The notes under the pieces are model-generated. The model saw only the letters and a list, made by a program, of their open reading frames with translations, did not search any database and was not told the origin of the DNA. Both the position numbers and the translations under genes were made by a program. This document shows, in pieces, positions 1 through 7,822 of a DNA stretch of 50,348 nt. Positions within the stretch are counted from its first letter, which is position 1. The number at the start of each line of letters is the position of its first letter. This DNA is from a virus: IMG/VR virus record IMGVR_UViG_3300009537_000020, positions 1 through 50,348 of that record. One strand, given 5' to 3'.

Positions 1-827
1 GCTAATAATCTTTCTTTCCTTGTTAGGTCAAGGCCTGTGAATAAATCCTTTTGTTCTTTTGTTGTTAATTTACCTGTCTTAAATATATCGGCAACTTCGT
101 CACGGCTTAATTTGAACTTATCGGGAAGCTTTATTTGTTCCATTCTTGTTTGAAAGTATTTCTCAATAAAGGCTGGCCCTTTCTTGCCGGCAAAGCGTAC
201 ACCACCACCTATTATCCCGCCTTTAAGGCCAAGATCCAACAATTCAACCGCAGTCTTTGTGGCATTATTAGCGTCGGAAGGTACAAAATCAGAAAGGTTA
301 ATAATTTTATCTAAAGCTGCAAAAGCGCCAAGAGATAACGCTGTTGTAACAGGGGCTGCTGCAAGACCTGATGCTATTGCCGGGGCAAATACTAAGGCGA
401 GATGTTCTTCGTTCGTAAGCTGTGTGGGGCGAATACCGGTTATTTTATGATTCCTGGATAGAACATCGATATTTTTCTCAACATCTCGCAGAGGTATCCC
501 TGTTTGTTTTGATATTGCATATACATTCTGAGAGGTAGCAATTCTTTCTTCAGGGGATTGCCCATAAATATTCTTCAGCTGTTTACTTAGTTTATCTGTT
601 ATTCTACCAAGCAAGAAAAATTCAGCGACATCCGGGGCATAAAAGTTATTCTTCTTTTCTGGTGAAACATAAGATGCAGAAGCCCCTCCGAGCAAAGAGT
701 CATACGGGGTTTTTGGTTGATCAAGCTGGTCAAAGATGTCACCTCTGGTGGCCGTAGCTGTAGCAGTTGATGGCCCTAGCTGATCAAAAATATCCTTTTT
801 CTCATCAAGCTGATCGAAAATATCCAC
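1..827 (-). CDS. N-terminal part of giant ejection/polyvalent protein (cut by window edge)
   Basis: Open reading frame from a GTG at 827 (AAGGA 5 nt upstream; 12 nt after the stop of the preceding gene) that runs off the window, 275 codons. An ATG two bases upstream is out of frame. The protein begins with three copies of a DIFDQL motif in its first 40 or so residues. Later comes a hydrophobic Ala/Gly-rich stretch around residues 145-175, as in virion proteins that insert into host membranes during DNA ejection. It is the last gene of the virion module here. Its frame does not continue directly into the coding region that ends the window, although that region carries the same motif. The role is inferred from position and composition. 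Confidence 0.8.
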   Translation of the reverse strand, partial: MDIFDQLDEKKDIFDQLGPSTATATATRGDIFDQLDQPKTPYDSLLGGASASYVSPEKKNNFYAPDVAEFFLLGRITDKLSKQLKNIYGQSPEERIATSQNVYAISKQTGIPLRDVEKNIDVLSRNHKITGIRPTQLTNEEHLALVFAPAIASGLAAAPVTTALSLGAFAALDKIINLSDFVPSDANNATKTAVELLDLGLKGGIIGGGVRFAGKKGPAFIEKYFQTRMEQIKLPDKFKLSRDEVADIFKTGKLTTKEQKDLFTGLDLTRKERLL

Positions 828-839
828 ATGAATCCTTAT

Positions 840-1433
840 TTATAGTGTATAACCCATTTTCCTAGCCATGGCACGTGCTTTATCTTTATCCCCTCCGGCT
901 TTCTGTAAAATCCTTCTTGCCGTATCAGCGTCAAGCTGTTTTCCAGAATTAACATCTTGTGGAGGTATGTTTTGTCTTGGATTATAACCGGAATTAATAC
1001 CTTGCATTAAGCTTGGCTGAGTTGCGTTTGTTGGTTTCGGAGTAGAGGCATCATCTTCTCCACCACCCTTAACTTGATTTAATAAAGTTTGATAAATCTT
1101 CCGGAATTGAGCTTGTCCTTCTGGAGTATCCATATCAATTAAATTATCTTGTGCCATTTTGACAGCTTGAGCCAATACATTTGCTTCTATAGTGGACCTA
1201 GCAGACACTTTATTTCGTAATTCCTGCTCTTTAAGGCCATATTGCCCTGCGATATGTTGCTTTCTCTCACCACCGGCAAGTTCCTGAGAGCTTCTCTGCA
1301 TCTCCCAAGTGTGCTTCATAATGGCCAAATCAAGAGCTTTCTTGTTTGTTAAAACTTTTAAAGGTACTCCAAACTTAGAAGGGGCCATCTCATACATTTG
1401 CCCCGGTGTCATTTGTTGGGCTCTTCCTGGCAT
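840..1433 (-). CDS. virion-associated protein, unknown
   Basis: Protein of 197 residues, Gln/Ala/Lys-rich and probably largely helical, with a low-complexity Thr/Pro/Asn middle and a C-terminus rich in basic and Ala residues. Its ATG shares one base with the TAA of the upstream gene (TAATG), so translation is probably coupled. It sits between a Gly-rich small protein and the giant ejection protein, which suggests a minor internal virion or ejection component. I do not recognise a domain. Confidence 0.75.
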   Translation of the reverse strand: MPGRAQQMTPGQMYEMAPSKFGVPLKVLTNKKALDLAIMKHTWEMQRSSQELAGGERKQHIAGQYGLKEQELRNKVSARSTIEANVLAQAVKMAQDNLIDMDTPEGQAQFRKIYQTLLNQVKGGGEDDASTPKPTNATQPSLMQGINSGYNPRQNIPPQDVNSGKQLDADTARRILQKAGGDKDKARAMARKMGYTL

Positions 1434-1825
1434 TACACTCCTCCCCCGCCGCGGCTACCTAGAGAGGCCATCTCATCGGCACCAACAACCCGGCCTTGAA
1501 TAATTATCCCATTAAGCCCGTACTGCGTAATGAGCTGGCTCAATATCTCTGGATTCTGCTGAATTAACTGCATGACAACCTGAAAAGGCACCTTGGATAT
1601 TTGCGGCCACATCGTAATAAGCCGGTCCATATTCACATAACCTTTCTCATCAATCACTTGAGGTAATATCTGCTTTAAAGCGCCCATTATTTCAGATATC
1701 TGAGTTGTTGCCGTGTTACCACCGCCAACAGTTGTCATTGGCGGTTGAGCCGGTTGATTTATTGCTGGTCCACCGCCACCGCCGGCCATCTGTGCGGCTC
1801 CCATCTGTGGATTTATTCCTGGCAT
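1433..1825 (-). CDS. Gly-rich small virion protein, unknown
   Basis: Protein of 130 residues preceded by a strong AAGGAGG site. The N-terminal 30-35 residues are Met/Gly/Gln/Pro-rich and disordered. The middle looks helical and resembles a stretch of short amphipathic helices. The last residues are a Gly-rich tail. It is coupled by TAATG to the next gene. Position among the ejection genes implies a minor virion component; no family recognised. Confidence 0.75.
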   Translation of the reverse strand: MPGINPQMGAAQMAGGGGGPAINQPAQPPMTTVGGGNTATTQISEIMGALKQILPQVIDEKGYVNMDRLITMWPQISKVPFQVVMQLIQQNPEILSQLITQYGLNGIIIQGRVVGADEMASLGSRGGGGV

Positions 1826-1840
1826 CTGATGCCTCCTTTA

Positions 1841-3442
1841 TTAAGCAGTTACAAAACCTCTATTCATATCAAAATAAGTATTTTGGTTTTGTTGTGGTGT
1901 ACTTTTTAATGAGAATATTTCCGCTAGAACATTCTGTAAAGCGTCATAATCTTTTACTTCCATTGCATAACGTAACTCATTGTCACGTCCCATATAAGTC
2001 GCTAACTCCATGGCACTTTCATAATCGAAATTACCTTGCGCCATTGACTTTCCAAGAATGTCAAGTTTGAAATCAATTGCCTTCGCCATTGCCTGATTCT
2101 GAACTTGTTGTTGATACTCAGCAATAGCTTGATCATATTGAGTTGTTATATTGTCCAATTCTTGACGAGCCTGTGTTGAGCTATACGGATCTTGCCCATA
2201 GTTAGCATACTGAACCATTAATGAATCTATTGACTGTTGTTTTCTTTCTTCTAATTGGCGGATCCCTTTATCATCAGGAGCATAAAATTCCTGACTTAAA
2301 TCAGCTAATGAGGTATTAACATATTTATCTAACTGTGCTCTGGTAGCTTGTGGGAGCGCTTGGAAATTATCTAAGCCTAAATATTCTGCGGCTTTGGATA
2401 AATTCTCGGTAGCATTACCGCCTAATTCAGGTTTAGGTATTGTAGTTGACAATCCTGCCCCTAATAATTTTAACCCGTTTGCCCCGGTTAATATTTTTGA
2501 TAAATCAAAACCACCAGGTGACCCGGGCAATTGAGGCGTTGTCCCGCCACCGGCAAAAATTGAAGCGCTGCCGCCTAAGTTTGCCGGGCCTGCCAAGCCT
2601 GGAATACCAACGACCTTATTTCCTATACCAGGAAGGGTGTATGTTCCGCTGTATCCGGATGGCGTTGGAATACCAGTAGAACCTGGCGCTAATTCAACGC
2701 CCCCTCCAGGAGTAGTCCCACCAGCAAGGCTTTGAATCTTATTCGTAATCGAACCAACCCCACCTTGAAACCCGCTAGATAATTTTCCAAGAAAACTTGA
2801 ACCAGTCGGAGCACTTGTATAACCTTGCCCAAATCCACCAGCGAATAAATTAGATCCATATTGACCTAAACCGGCAGATATCGGGGCCATCCAATTCCCT
2901 GATTTTATAGCCCCCGGAACTTCACCGGCAGCCGCGGATACGGCTGAAATAAACGGACTGCTGGCCGCTGTAGCCCCGCTGAGTCCTCCTGTGGCTATTC
3001 TCCACCATTCACCCTCACCTTGATCACCAAATGCCCCTGCGGCCGTTGCAGCGCCAAACCCGGCACCAACAAGGGTACCAAGAACAGGATTAACAAGGGA
3101 AGCAAACCCAATGGCTATTGGTTGTAATATTTGACCGACATTCTTCCGGCCGCGGATTTTCTTTGCTAAAGAATAAGGTAAAGGTTCGTTCAGCGGCCTT
3201 TCAGTCAAAACATACCCATCGTAATCACCGGAAGGCATTGGGTCACCGTTCTTAATAAAGACAAAGTGATCCTTTTGATGAAATATTGCCGGCCGAGATA
3301 CTTGCACTAATTCATCAGGTTCAACTTTGCAAAAGTATAGGCGTAAACCATTATCCTTTGCCAGGTGTATTAGCGTAAACATTGACACCTCGTGTAATTC
3401 GGCCATCCTCTCCAGGGCTTCTAGCCCGCAACATTTAGACAT
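1841..3442 (-). CDS. ejection-type virion protein with N-terminal C39/papain-like domain
   Basis: Protein of 533 residues with an AAAGGAGG site. The first 80 or so residues resemble a C39-type papain-fold peptidase: a Cys pair at residues 4-5 followed by a helix, a segment reading PAIFHQKDHFVFI with the candidate catalytic His, and an Asp a few residues on. The middle (about 100-330) is Gly/Ala-rich and hydrophobic, a membrane-active pattern. The C-terminal third is Gln-rich helical and probably coiled-coil. Its start overlaps the end of the GNAT-like gene by 22 nt. I infer an internal virion protein that crosses the cell envelope; protease activity is not shown, since family members can be inactive. 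Confidence 0.7.
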   Translation of the reverse strand: MSKCCGLEALERMAELHEVSMFTLIHLAKDNGLRLYFCKVEPDELVQVSRPAIFHQKDHFVFIKNGDPMPSGDYDGYVLTERPLNEPLPYSLAKKIRGRKNVGQILQPIAIGFASLVNPVLGTLVGAGFGAATAAGAFGDQGEGEWWRIATGGLSGATAASSPFISAVSAAAGEVPGAIKSGNWMAPISAGLGQYGSNLFAGGFGQGYTSAPTGSSFLGKLSSGFQGGVGSITNKIQSLAGGTTPGGGVELAPGSTGIPTPSGYSGTYTLPGIGNKVVGIPGLAGPANLGGSASIFAGGGTTPQLPGSPGGFDLSKILTGANGLKLLGAGLSTTIPKPELGGNATENLSKAAEYLGLDNFQALPQATRAQLDKYVNTSLADLSQEFYAPDDKGIRQLEERKQQSIDSLMVQYANYGQDPYSSTQARQELDNITTQYDQAIAEYQQQVQNQAMAKAIDFKLDILGKSMAQGNFDYESAMELATYMGRDNELRYAMEVKDYDALQNVLAEIFSLKSTPQQNQNTYFDMNRGFVTA

Positions 3443-3882
3443 TTTATGCCTCCTTTAATCTTTTTATGAAAGAATTTTCCTCTGTCAACATTAAACCAGG
3501 CCGCTTCATCAACAATATCTCCGAAACGCCTGGATAAGCTCTCTTTAATAGTCCGCATCATTTTACGTTCCGTTGTGAGACATGCCGGGATATACATTAT
3601 ATTCCCTTCATTAATATTATCTGGCAACAACCACTTTATCTTATTGATTTCTTTTTTACTTTTCTTATCAACAATGACCCAACTACAAAATCCCTTCAAA
3701 ACTCCTTCTTTATTACGAAAAGTCATCACATGTCCTTCATTAATTAATCTTATAAAATGAACATAAAAACTTTTTTGATAATGTGACCGCGTAGCAAACA
3801 CGCCGTTCTTATCATAAGAATCCATAAGACTCTCGATCTCATCAACTTCAACACATTTATCTTCTTGGATGAATTGGATCAT
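3421..3882 (-). CDS. GNAT-like acyltransferase-fold protein of the ejection module
   Basis: Protein of 153 residues with a GGAGG site; the ATG overlaps the previous TAA. The pattern (a strand ending in GFCSWVIVD, then LPDN...IMYIPACLTTER, a helix, then AWFNVDRGKFFHKKIKGG) matches the GNAT-like proteins often found beside phage ejection genes. A canonical acetyl-CoA loop (Q/RxxGxG/A) is not evident, so it may be a structural or degenerate member. Substrate unknown. The fold assignment is inference from pattern. Confidence 0.6.
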   Translation of the reverse strand: MIQFIQEDKCVEVDEIESLMDSYDKNGVFATRSHYQKSFYVHFIRLINEGHVMTFRNKEGVLKGFCSWVIVDKKSKKEINKIKWLLPDNINEGNIMYIPACLTTERKMMRTIKESLSRRFGDIVDEAAWFNVDRGKFFHKKIKGGIKCLNVAG

Positions 3883-5381
3883 TATTTACCTCCTCCAATG
3901 CCGCGTTGGCTTCCAAGAATTGTCCAAATTCTAAACGCCGGATTTGTTGAATTATCAGCTATTTTAAATTGGATCATATTATCAACTCTGCCAGGCGACC
4001 AATTATGTGAATTAGCGTTTGCTGTCATAGTATTATCAACCCATGTTGTTTCCCAGTCAGCCCTCCATGAAAATGTCGGGGTACATGAAACAGAAGCGGT
4101 TTCTACTTCAACTTCATCCATTTTTTCTAATATAATAGGATTACCTATTTTTTCAGATGTCCAGAATCCATTTATTGCTGTACCGGAATCAGAGTTAGAA
4201 CTGTTTGTAAGATACGTAACACCGTTTGTCGCTCCCTGGACATAAACAACGCGCTTACCAGATCCGTTATCTGCTGTCACGCCATAAGTAAAATTACGAT
4301 TCGTCATCGGCCAGAAAGCTTTCAGCCGGTAATCATAAACAATTGAATAATTTGGTACTGTCGCTGTACCGATACAGACAAATAACTCATACCAATTAAG
4401 ATCAAAATGTACCGCGGCATAACAGGCATTAAGTGCGCTGTCATTAATATTCTGCATATAAACTGTAGCCACTCCATTTGTCACGTCAATTGAATCACTT
4501 ATTTCTTGCGCGTCAAACCCGTCACAAAGATATAACTTTTTATTTGTGCCAAGGAATAAGACAACCTCACCATCAGGAGTATCAACATTCTTAACTGACC
4601 GCGGTGACTTTGTTCCTGTTGTGCTCTTAATGGTTCGTATTTCGACAAGGGGTGAAGGTGATCCTGTATATGTAAACCGATGGATAGAGAACCCTTTCGT
4701 TACATAAAGGCGCCCGTTCAATAAAAACCCGCCGGTTATTCCAATATCATTTTCAGTATAAATCGTGTTTGAACCATATAAACTTCCTGAAAAATTATTA
4801 TAACTATTTACAGACGAATGTGTAATCTGATCTTCTGACCCAACAACATTAGCGTACCAAGCATGATTTTTCCAATTAAAGACAAATTTTGCTTTTGGAG
4901 CTGTACCGGTTCCTCCAGTAATAATATCAAAATGGCTTGCGTCACTTGTTGTCATTTTCTGTATCTCATCCCAACTGTCTGTTGACATGAGAAGAACCCC
5001 ATTAAAATTAGAAAAATACATTGTGCTTGCGGAAAAAGCTGTGCCACTCGCGCTATGAGCTGATATCGCGTCCCAAGTACCATCCCATACCCCACCAGCA
5101 ATATCCATCTTGAATAAGGAAGACCCCCAGAAGCTTACCAACCATTGCGCTGTTGAAGAGCTACCGCGCACCCAATTATAAAGCCCATTTCCGTTACCTG
5201 ACGCTGCTGTAGGATTCAAGACAGTGATACCAAGCCGTTTTCTAAGGATTGCCCCCTCACTATAAACATCCTGACAATCAACAGAATATTTCATATCAAT
5301 ATTTTTAGGCGGGGTCTTTGTAACTAACCCCCCCGAAAAATCTTTCATCTCCAAATTCTCTCTGCCGCGTATGCTTTTCAT
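3882..5381 (-). CDS. packaged-DNA stabilisation / tail-hub-like protein
   Basis: Protein of 499 residues. The N-terminus carries a DFSGG motif followed by a segment ending ILRKRLGITVLN, typical of phage stabilisation or neck proteins that plug the portal after packaging. The rest is made of short beta strands with repeated Trp/Tyr-Gly motifs, consistent with a beta-propeller or beta-helix. It lies directly after the adaptor gene (3 nt gap), the usual neck-gene order in P22-like phages. An alternative start at Met12 is possible; the chosen ATG follows AAAAGG. Confidence 0.65.
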   Translation of the reverse strand: MKSIRGRENLEMKDFSGGLVTKTPPKNIDMKYSVDCQDVYSEGAILRKRLGITVLNPTAASGNGNGLYNWVRGSSSTAQWLVSFWGSSLFKMDIAGGVWDGTWDAISAHSASGTAFSASTMYFSNFNGVLLMSTDSWDEIQKMTTSDASHFDIITGGTGTAPKAKFVFNWKNHAWYANVVGSEDQITHSSVNSYNNFSGSLYGSNTIYTENDIGITGGFLLNGRLYVTKGFSIHRFTYTGSPSPLVEIRTIKSTTGTKSPRSVKNVDTPDGEVVLFLGTNKKLYLCDGFDAQEISDSIDVTNGVATVYMQNINDSALNACYAAVHFDLNWYELFVCIGTATVPNYSIVYDYRLKAFWPMTNRNFTYGVTADNGSGKRVVYVQGATNGVTYLTNSSNSDSGTAINGFWTSEKIGNPIILEKMDEVEVETASVSCTPTFSWRADWETTWVDNTMTANANSHNWSPGRVDNMIQFKIADNSTNPAFRIWTILGSQRGIGGGK

Positions 5382-5383
5382 AA

Positions 5384-6493
5384 TTACCTTTTCCCAAAAA
5401 ATTGTTTTAGTTCACTTACATTTGCGCGTTTACTTTCAACGGTCTTATCCAAAGAAATTGCTTCAGAATAAAGGCCAGTCCATTTCTGGGTCTGTGCATT
5501 ATCCGGGTCTGCTATCAAGGCTGCCTTATATAAAATAGCATCATCAAATCGTGCCGGCCATTTTGATATTTCACTTATTGTATAACTTATCCCTGTCCCG
5601 CTTGTAAAGCTGAAAGCCCCTGAAAGCGTTAACGCGGTATCATTGGCAACGGTTGAAATCTTCGCCCATTTAGAAGCTGATCCTGTACCATCAGCGTCAT
5701 TACGAATATAATAAGTATTTGCTGAGGTATTAACATTGGTTGACCATAATGGCGCCCCAGCAGCTACAACAGCCGTACCGGTCGTAAATGTCACTGTGCC
5801 GGTAGTGTATTCAGTTAATGTCGTTAACTGAGGAATGTACCAATATCGTAAAATATCAGCTGTGCTCGGCGCGGACAGGACTAAGATATACGGTACTTCC
5901 GATATCCATTTAACGGTGTAAGCCCAAACATCACCGATAATACCATTAAAATCCAATTCAAATTCATCATTATCTTTCGGTTCAAGAAACAATTGGGAAT
6001 TACTTAAATACCTGCTTACAACTTTAGGATCTGTCGGATCATCTTCAACCATATATGCGAAATCGCTTGCTAATTGATATTTATCCTGAAATAAAGTATA
6101 TGTTAACCCAGACCCGGTTGACCCTATCCAGGATAAAGAATTTTTGGAAGTCAGAAGAGTCGCGGCAGAATAACTAACACGGTACAACCGGTCATAACCA
6201 TTTACCTTTATCAGATAATCTTCATGCGCTGAAGTCCATACTGTTGTTGCTCCTTGGATAAGAGCCGTGCCACTTCCAACGGTAACGGTTCCTGTTGTAT
6301 ATTCAGATACCAAATTAATGAAAGCTTCTTTACGAATATACCGTTCAGGTAATAAACTCGGTAGATCGTTGCTATATACCTGATTGACTAATCCCCAATA
6401 TTTTGCCTCTTGGTTAGAAGCTGCCTCACGAACCAATTCGTTCTGGACAACTTCCACAATCTCCGTTGCAACTCTTCTTCCGTTAATGCTCAT
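5384..6493 (-). CDS. head-tail adaptor-like protein with a duplicated beta module
   Basis: Protein of 369 residues. An N-terminal helical part (1-60) and a C-terminal helical part (about 320-369) flank a beta-rich core containing two copies of a TTGTVT..GTA..G...W module (about residues 65-125 and 235-310). Helical ends that contact the portal with beta insertions suit a phage adaptor or neck protein, and the position before the stabilisation protein agrees. The duplication is visible in the sequence; the function is inferred. Confidence 0.6.
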   Translation of the reverse strand: MSINGRRVATEIVEVVQNELVREAASNQEAKYWGLVNQVYSNDLPSLLPERYIRKEAFINLVSEYTTGTVTVGSGTALIQGATTVWTSAHEDYLIKVNGYDRLYRVSYSAATLLTSKNSLSWIGSTGSGLTYTLFQDKYQLASDFAYMVEDDPTDPKVVSRYLSNSQLFLEPKDNDEFELDFNGIIGDVWAYTVKWISEVPYILVLSAPSTADILRYWYIPQLTTLTEYTTGTVTFTTGTAVVAAGAPLWSTNVNTSANTYYIRNDADGTGSASKWAKISTVANDTALTLSGAFSFTSGTGISYTISEISKWPARFDDAILYKAALIADPDNAQTQKWTGLYSEAISLDKTVESKRANVSELKQFFGKR

Positions 6494-6638
6494 CTTTATC
6501 CCCCTCTTGCAAAAGCCCGTTAAGCTCTTTTATTTTATCTTGATAATTCTTACGATCTGTAGTTATTCTTATCTGTAAATCAAATATTTCAGCTTTTAGT
6601 ATTATCACCTTGTCTAATTCTTTTTGGTTTGGTGTCAT
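6483..6638 (-). CDS. small coiled-coil protein, unknown
   Basis: A 51-residue reading frame with ATG at 6638 preceded by a GGGAGAAACC stretch. The product is Lys/Glu/Ile/Leu-rich with a heptad-like pattern, so a short coiled coil is likely. It overlaps the end of the preceding 57-residue gene by 4 nt (ATGA) and runs 11 nt into the start of the adaptor gene, so it is integrated in the operon. Function unknown; it could be a small assembly chaperone. Confidence 0.6.
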   Translation of the reverse strand: MTPNQKELDKVIILKAEIFDLQIRITTDRKNYQDKIKELNGLLQEGDKDEH

Positions 6639-6808
6639 GGTTTCTCCCAAAAGTTTAATTTGTTTAATTCATTAAATTGCTCTCCCAAGACTTGTTTCCA
6701 ATCACTAGGCACAACCTCAACTTTAGTACGTATCTTGTGAAGCCCTTTAAAGCCGAAGATAGAATCATCTTCTTTATTCACCTGTTCTTCAATTAACTCT
6801 ATCTTCAT
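6635..6808 (-). CDS. small tail-region protein, unknown
   Basis: A 57-residue reading frame, ATG at 6808 after a clear GGAGGTGG site. The product is charged and contains a KIRTKVEVVP segment and a tryptophan pair. It overlaps the end of the sulfotransferase gene by 20 nt and the next small gene by 4 nt, consistent with coupled translation. No family recognised. Confidence 0.6.
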   Translation of the reverse strand: MKIELIEEQVNKEDDSIFGFKGLHKIRTKVEVVPSDWKQVLGEQFNELNKLNFWEKP

Positions 6809-7610
6809 TACCACCTCCGTAATTAAAAGCCTTGTTGTAACCCTTGAACCTGTCCATAATGGTCATTGATAATTCGGTAGTTAGATACTTCTTCCACTCA
6901 TCTATATCACAAGCATTGACCTTGCCCTCGCCCTTATGCGGATATTTATTTAGATACATAAAATCGGGGTCTTCGGCTGTATTTTTCACATCATTAAAGT
7001 CGTGTTCAAAGTGGTCTTGTTCCAAATCTACATAGAGTTTCTGCATCGTTTTTTTGGGGTTATCCGCCAATTCCTCATACTTAATTAAGATTACACCTTT
7101 CGGTGTTCTTCTTAATAAATCTTCAATGCCTGTAAGCGGAGCACCTATTATCCCCTGTGGGCTGAACATATTATCGGCTCTTGAAAATATCGTCTTTGCC
7201 TGTGGTGTCTGGGACTCATCAAGTATCGGGTTCTTACGGTGCTGTTTCTCAATAGAGGCGAATACGTTTCTTAAATCCCTTACCAAACATATCATCTTGC
7301 CTTCAGGAAAGAGCTGGTTAAATACTAAAGCGTTGCTCGACCAACCTCTTGACTTATCAAAGACCACCTTATCGGTATTGTGCCATGCCTTCGCTATTGC
7401 CCGTAATGTTCTTACCGTGCGTTCATCCACTTCCTCTCTGTGTAGGCTTAACATACTCTTGAACTCTGGTGAGGTTGACCAGAGGTGGCTTATCTGACTT
7501 AACATCTGCGATAATATGCTCGTTGTCGTAGCATGGAAACGTGGGTTCTGGTTTAAGATATTACAAAGTAAAGTTGAACCCGCTCTTGGTAATCCAGTAA
7601 TTACATTCAT
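6789..7610 (-). CDS. PAPS-dependent sulfotransferase
   Basis: Protein of 273 residues. It opens with NVITGLPRAGSTLL, the 5'-phosphosulfate loop of the sulfotransferase family, and later has LVRDLRNVFASI, matching the 3'-phosphate-binding region (RDPRD..S). Such enzymes move sulfate from PAPS to a hydroxyl or amine on a carbohydrate, protein or small molecule. The gene lies between receptor-binding tail genes and neck genes; its ATG overlaps the stop of the 68-residue gene upstream by 4 nt, so it is expressed with the virion genes. Likely targets, by inference, are tail proteins or host-surface glycans. Family assignment is strong, substrate unknown. Confidence 0.85.
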   Translation of the reverse strand: MNVITGLPRAGSTLLCNILNQNPRFHATTTSILSQMLSQISHLWSTSPEFKSMLSLHREEVDERTVRTLRAIAKAWHNTDKVVFDKSRGWSSNALVFNQLFPEGKMICLVRDLRNVFASIEKQHRKNPILDESQTPQAKTIFSRADNMFSPQGIIGAPLTGIEDLLRRTPKGVILIKYEELADNPKKTMQKLYVDLEQDHFEHDFNDVKNTAEDPDFMYLNKYPHKGEGKVNACDIDEWKKYLTTELSMTIMDRFKGYNKAFNYGGGNEDRVN

Positions 7611-7813
7611 GGCATTTGTGTTATTAAACCGTTTATCTTTGTTAGTTTTGCATCAATCTCAGTTATCTCTGTTGTCGTATCTATTTGCTGTTTTAGTAAA
7701 GTGTCTTTTCGTTCAGTAAGCCGTTGTTTTATTTTCTCAAGACGTGCTTTTGAGACTCCCATTGTTGCTTTACCTTCAAATATCTTTATATTATCTAACA
7801 TTGGAAAATCCAT
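7607..7813 (-). CDS. small coiled-coil tail protein
   Basis: Protein of 68 residues with a strong AAGGAG site. After a short N-terminal stretch the sequence is a Lys/Glu/Thr/Ile coiled coil. It lies between the beta-roll tail protein and the sulfotransferase. It may assist tail fibre trimerisation; that is inference from position only. Confidence 0.65.
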   Translation of the reverse strand: MDFPMLDNIKIFEGKATMGVSKARLEKIKQRLTERKDTLLKQQIDTTTEITEIDAKLTKINGLITQMP

Positions 7814-7822
7814 AATATCTCC

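Noticed and set aside
1-60. Direct terminal repeat with the window end
   Set aside because: No shared sequence between the first and last bases is visible, and the coding frames do not join, so circularity cannot be claimed.
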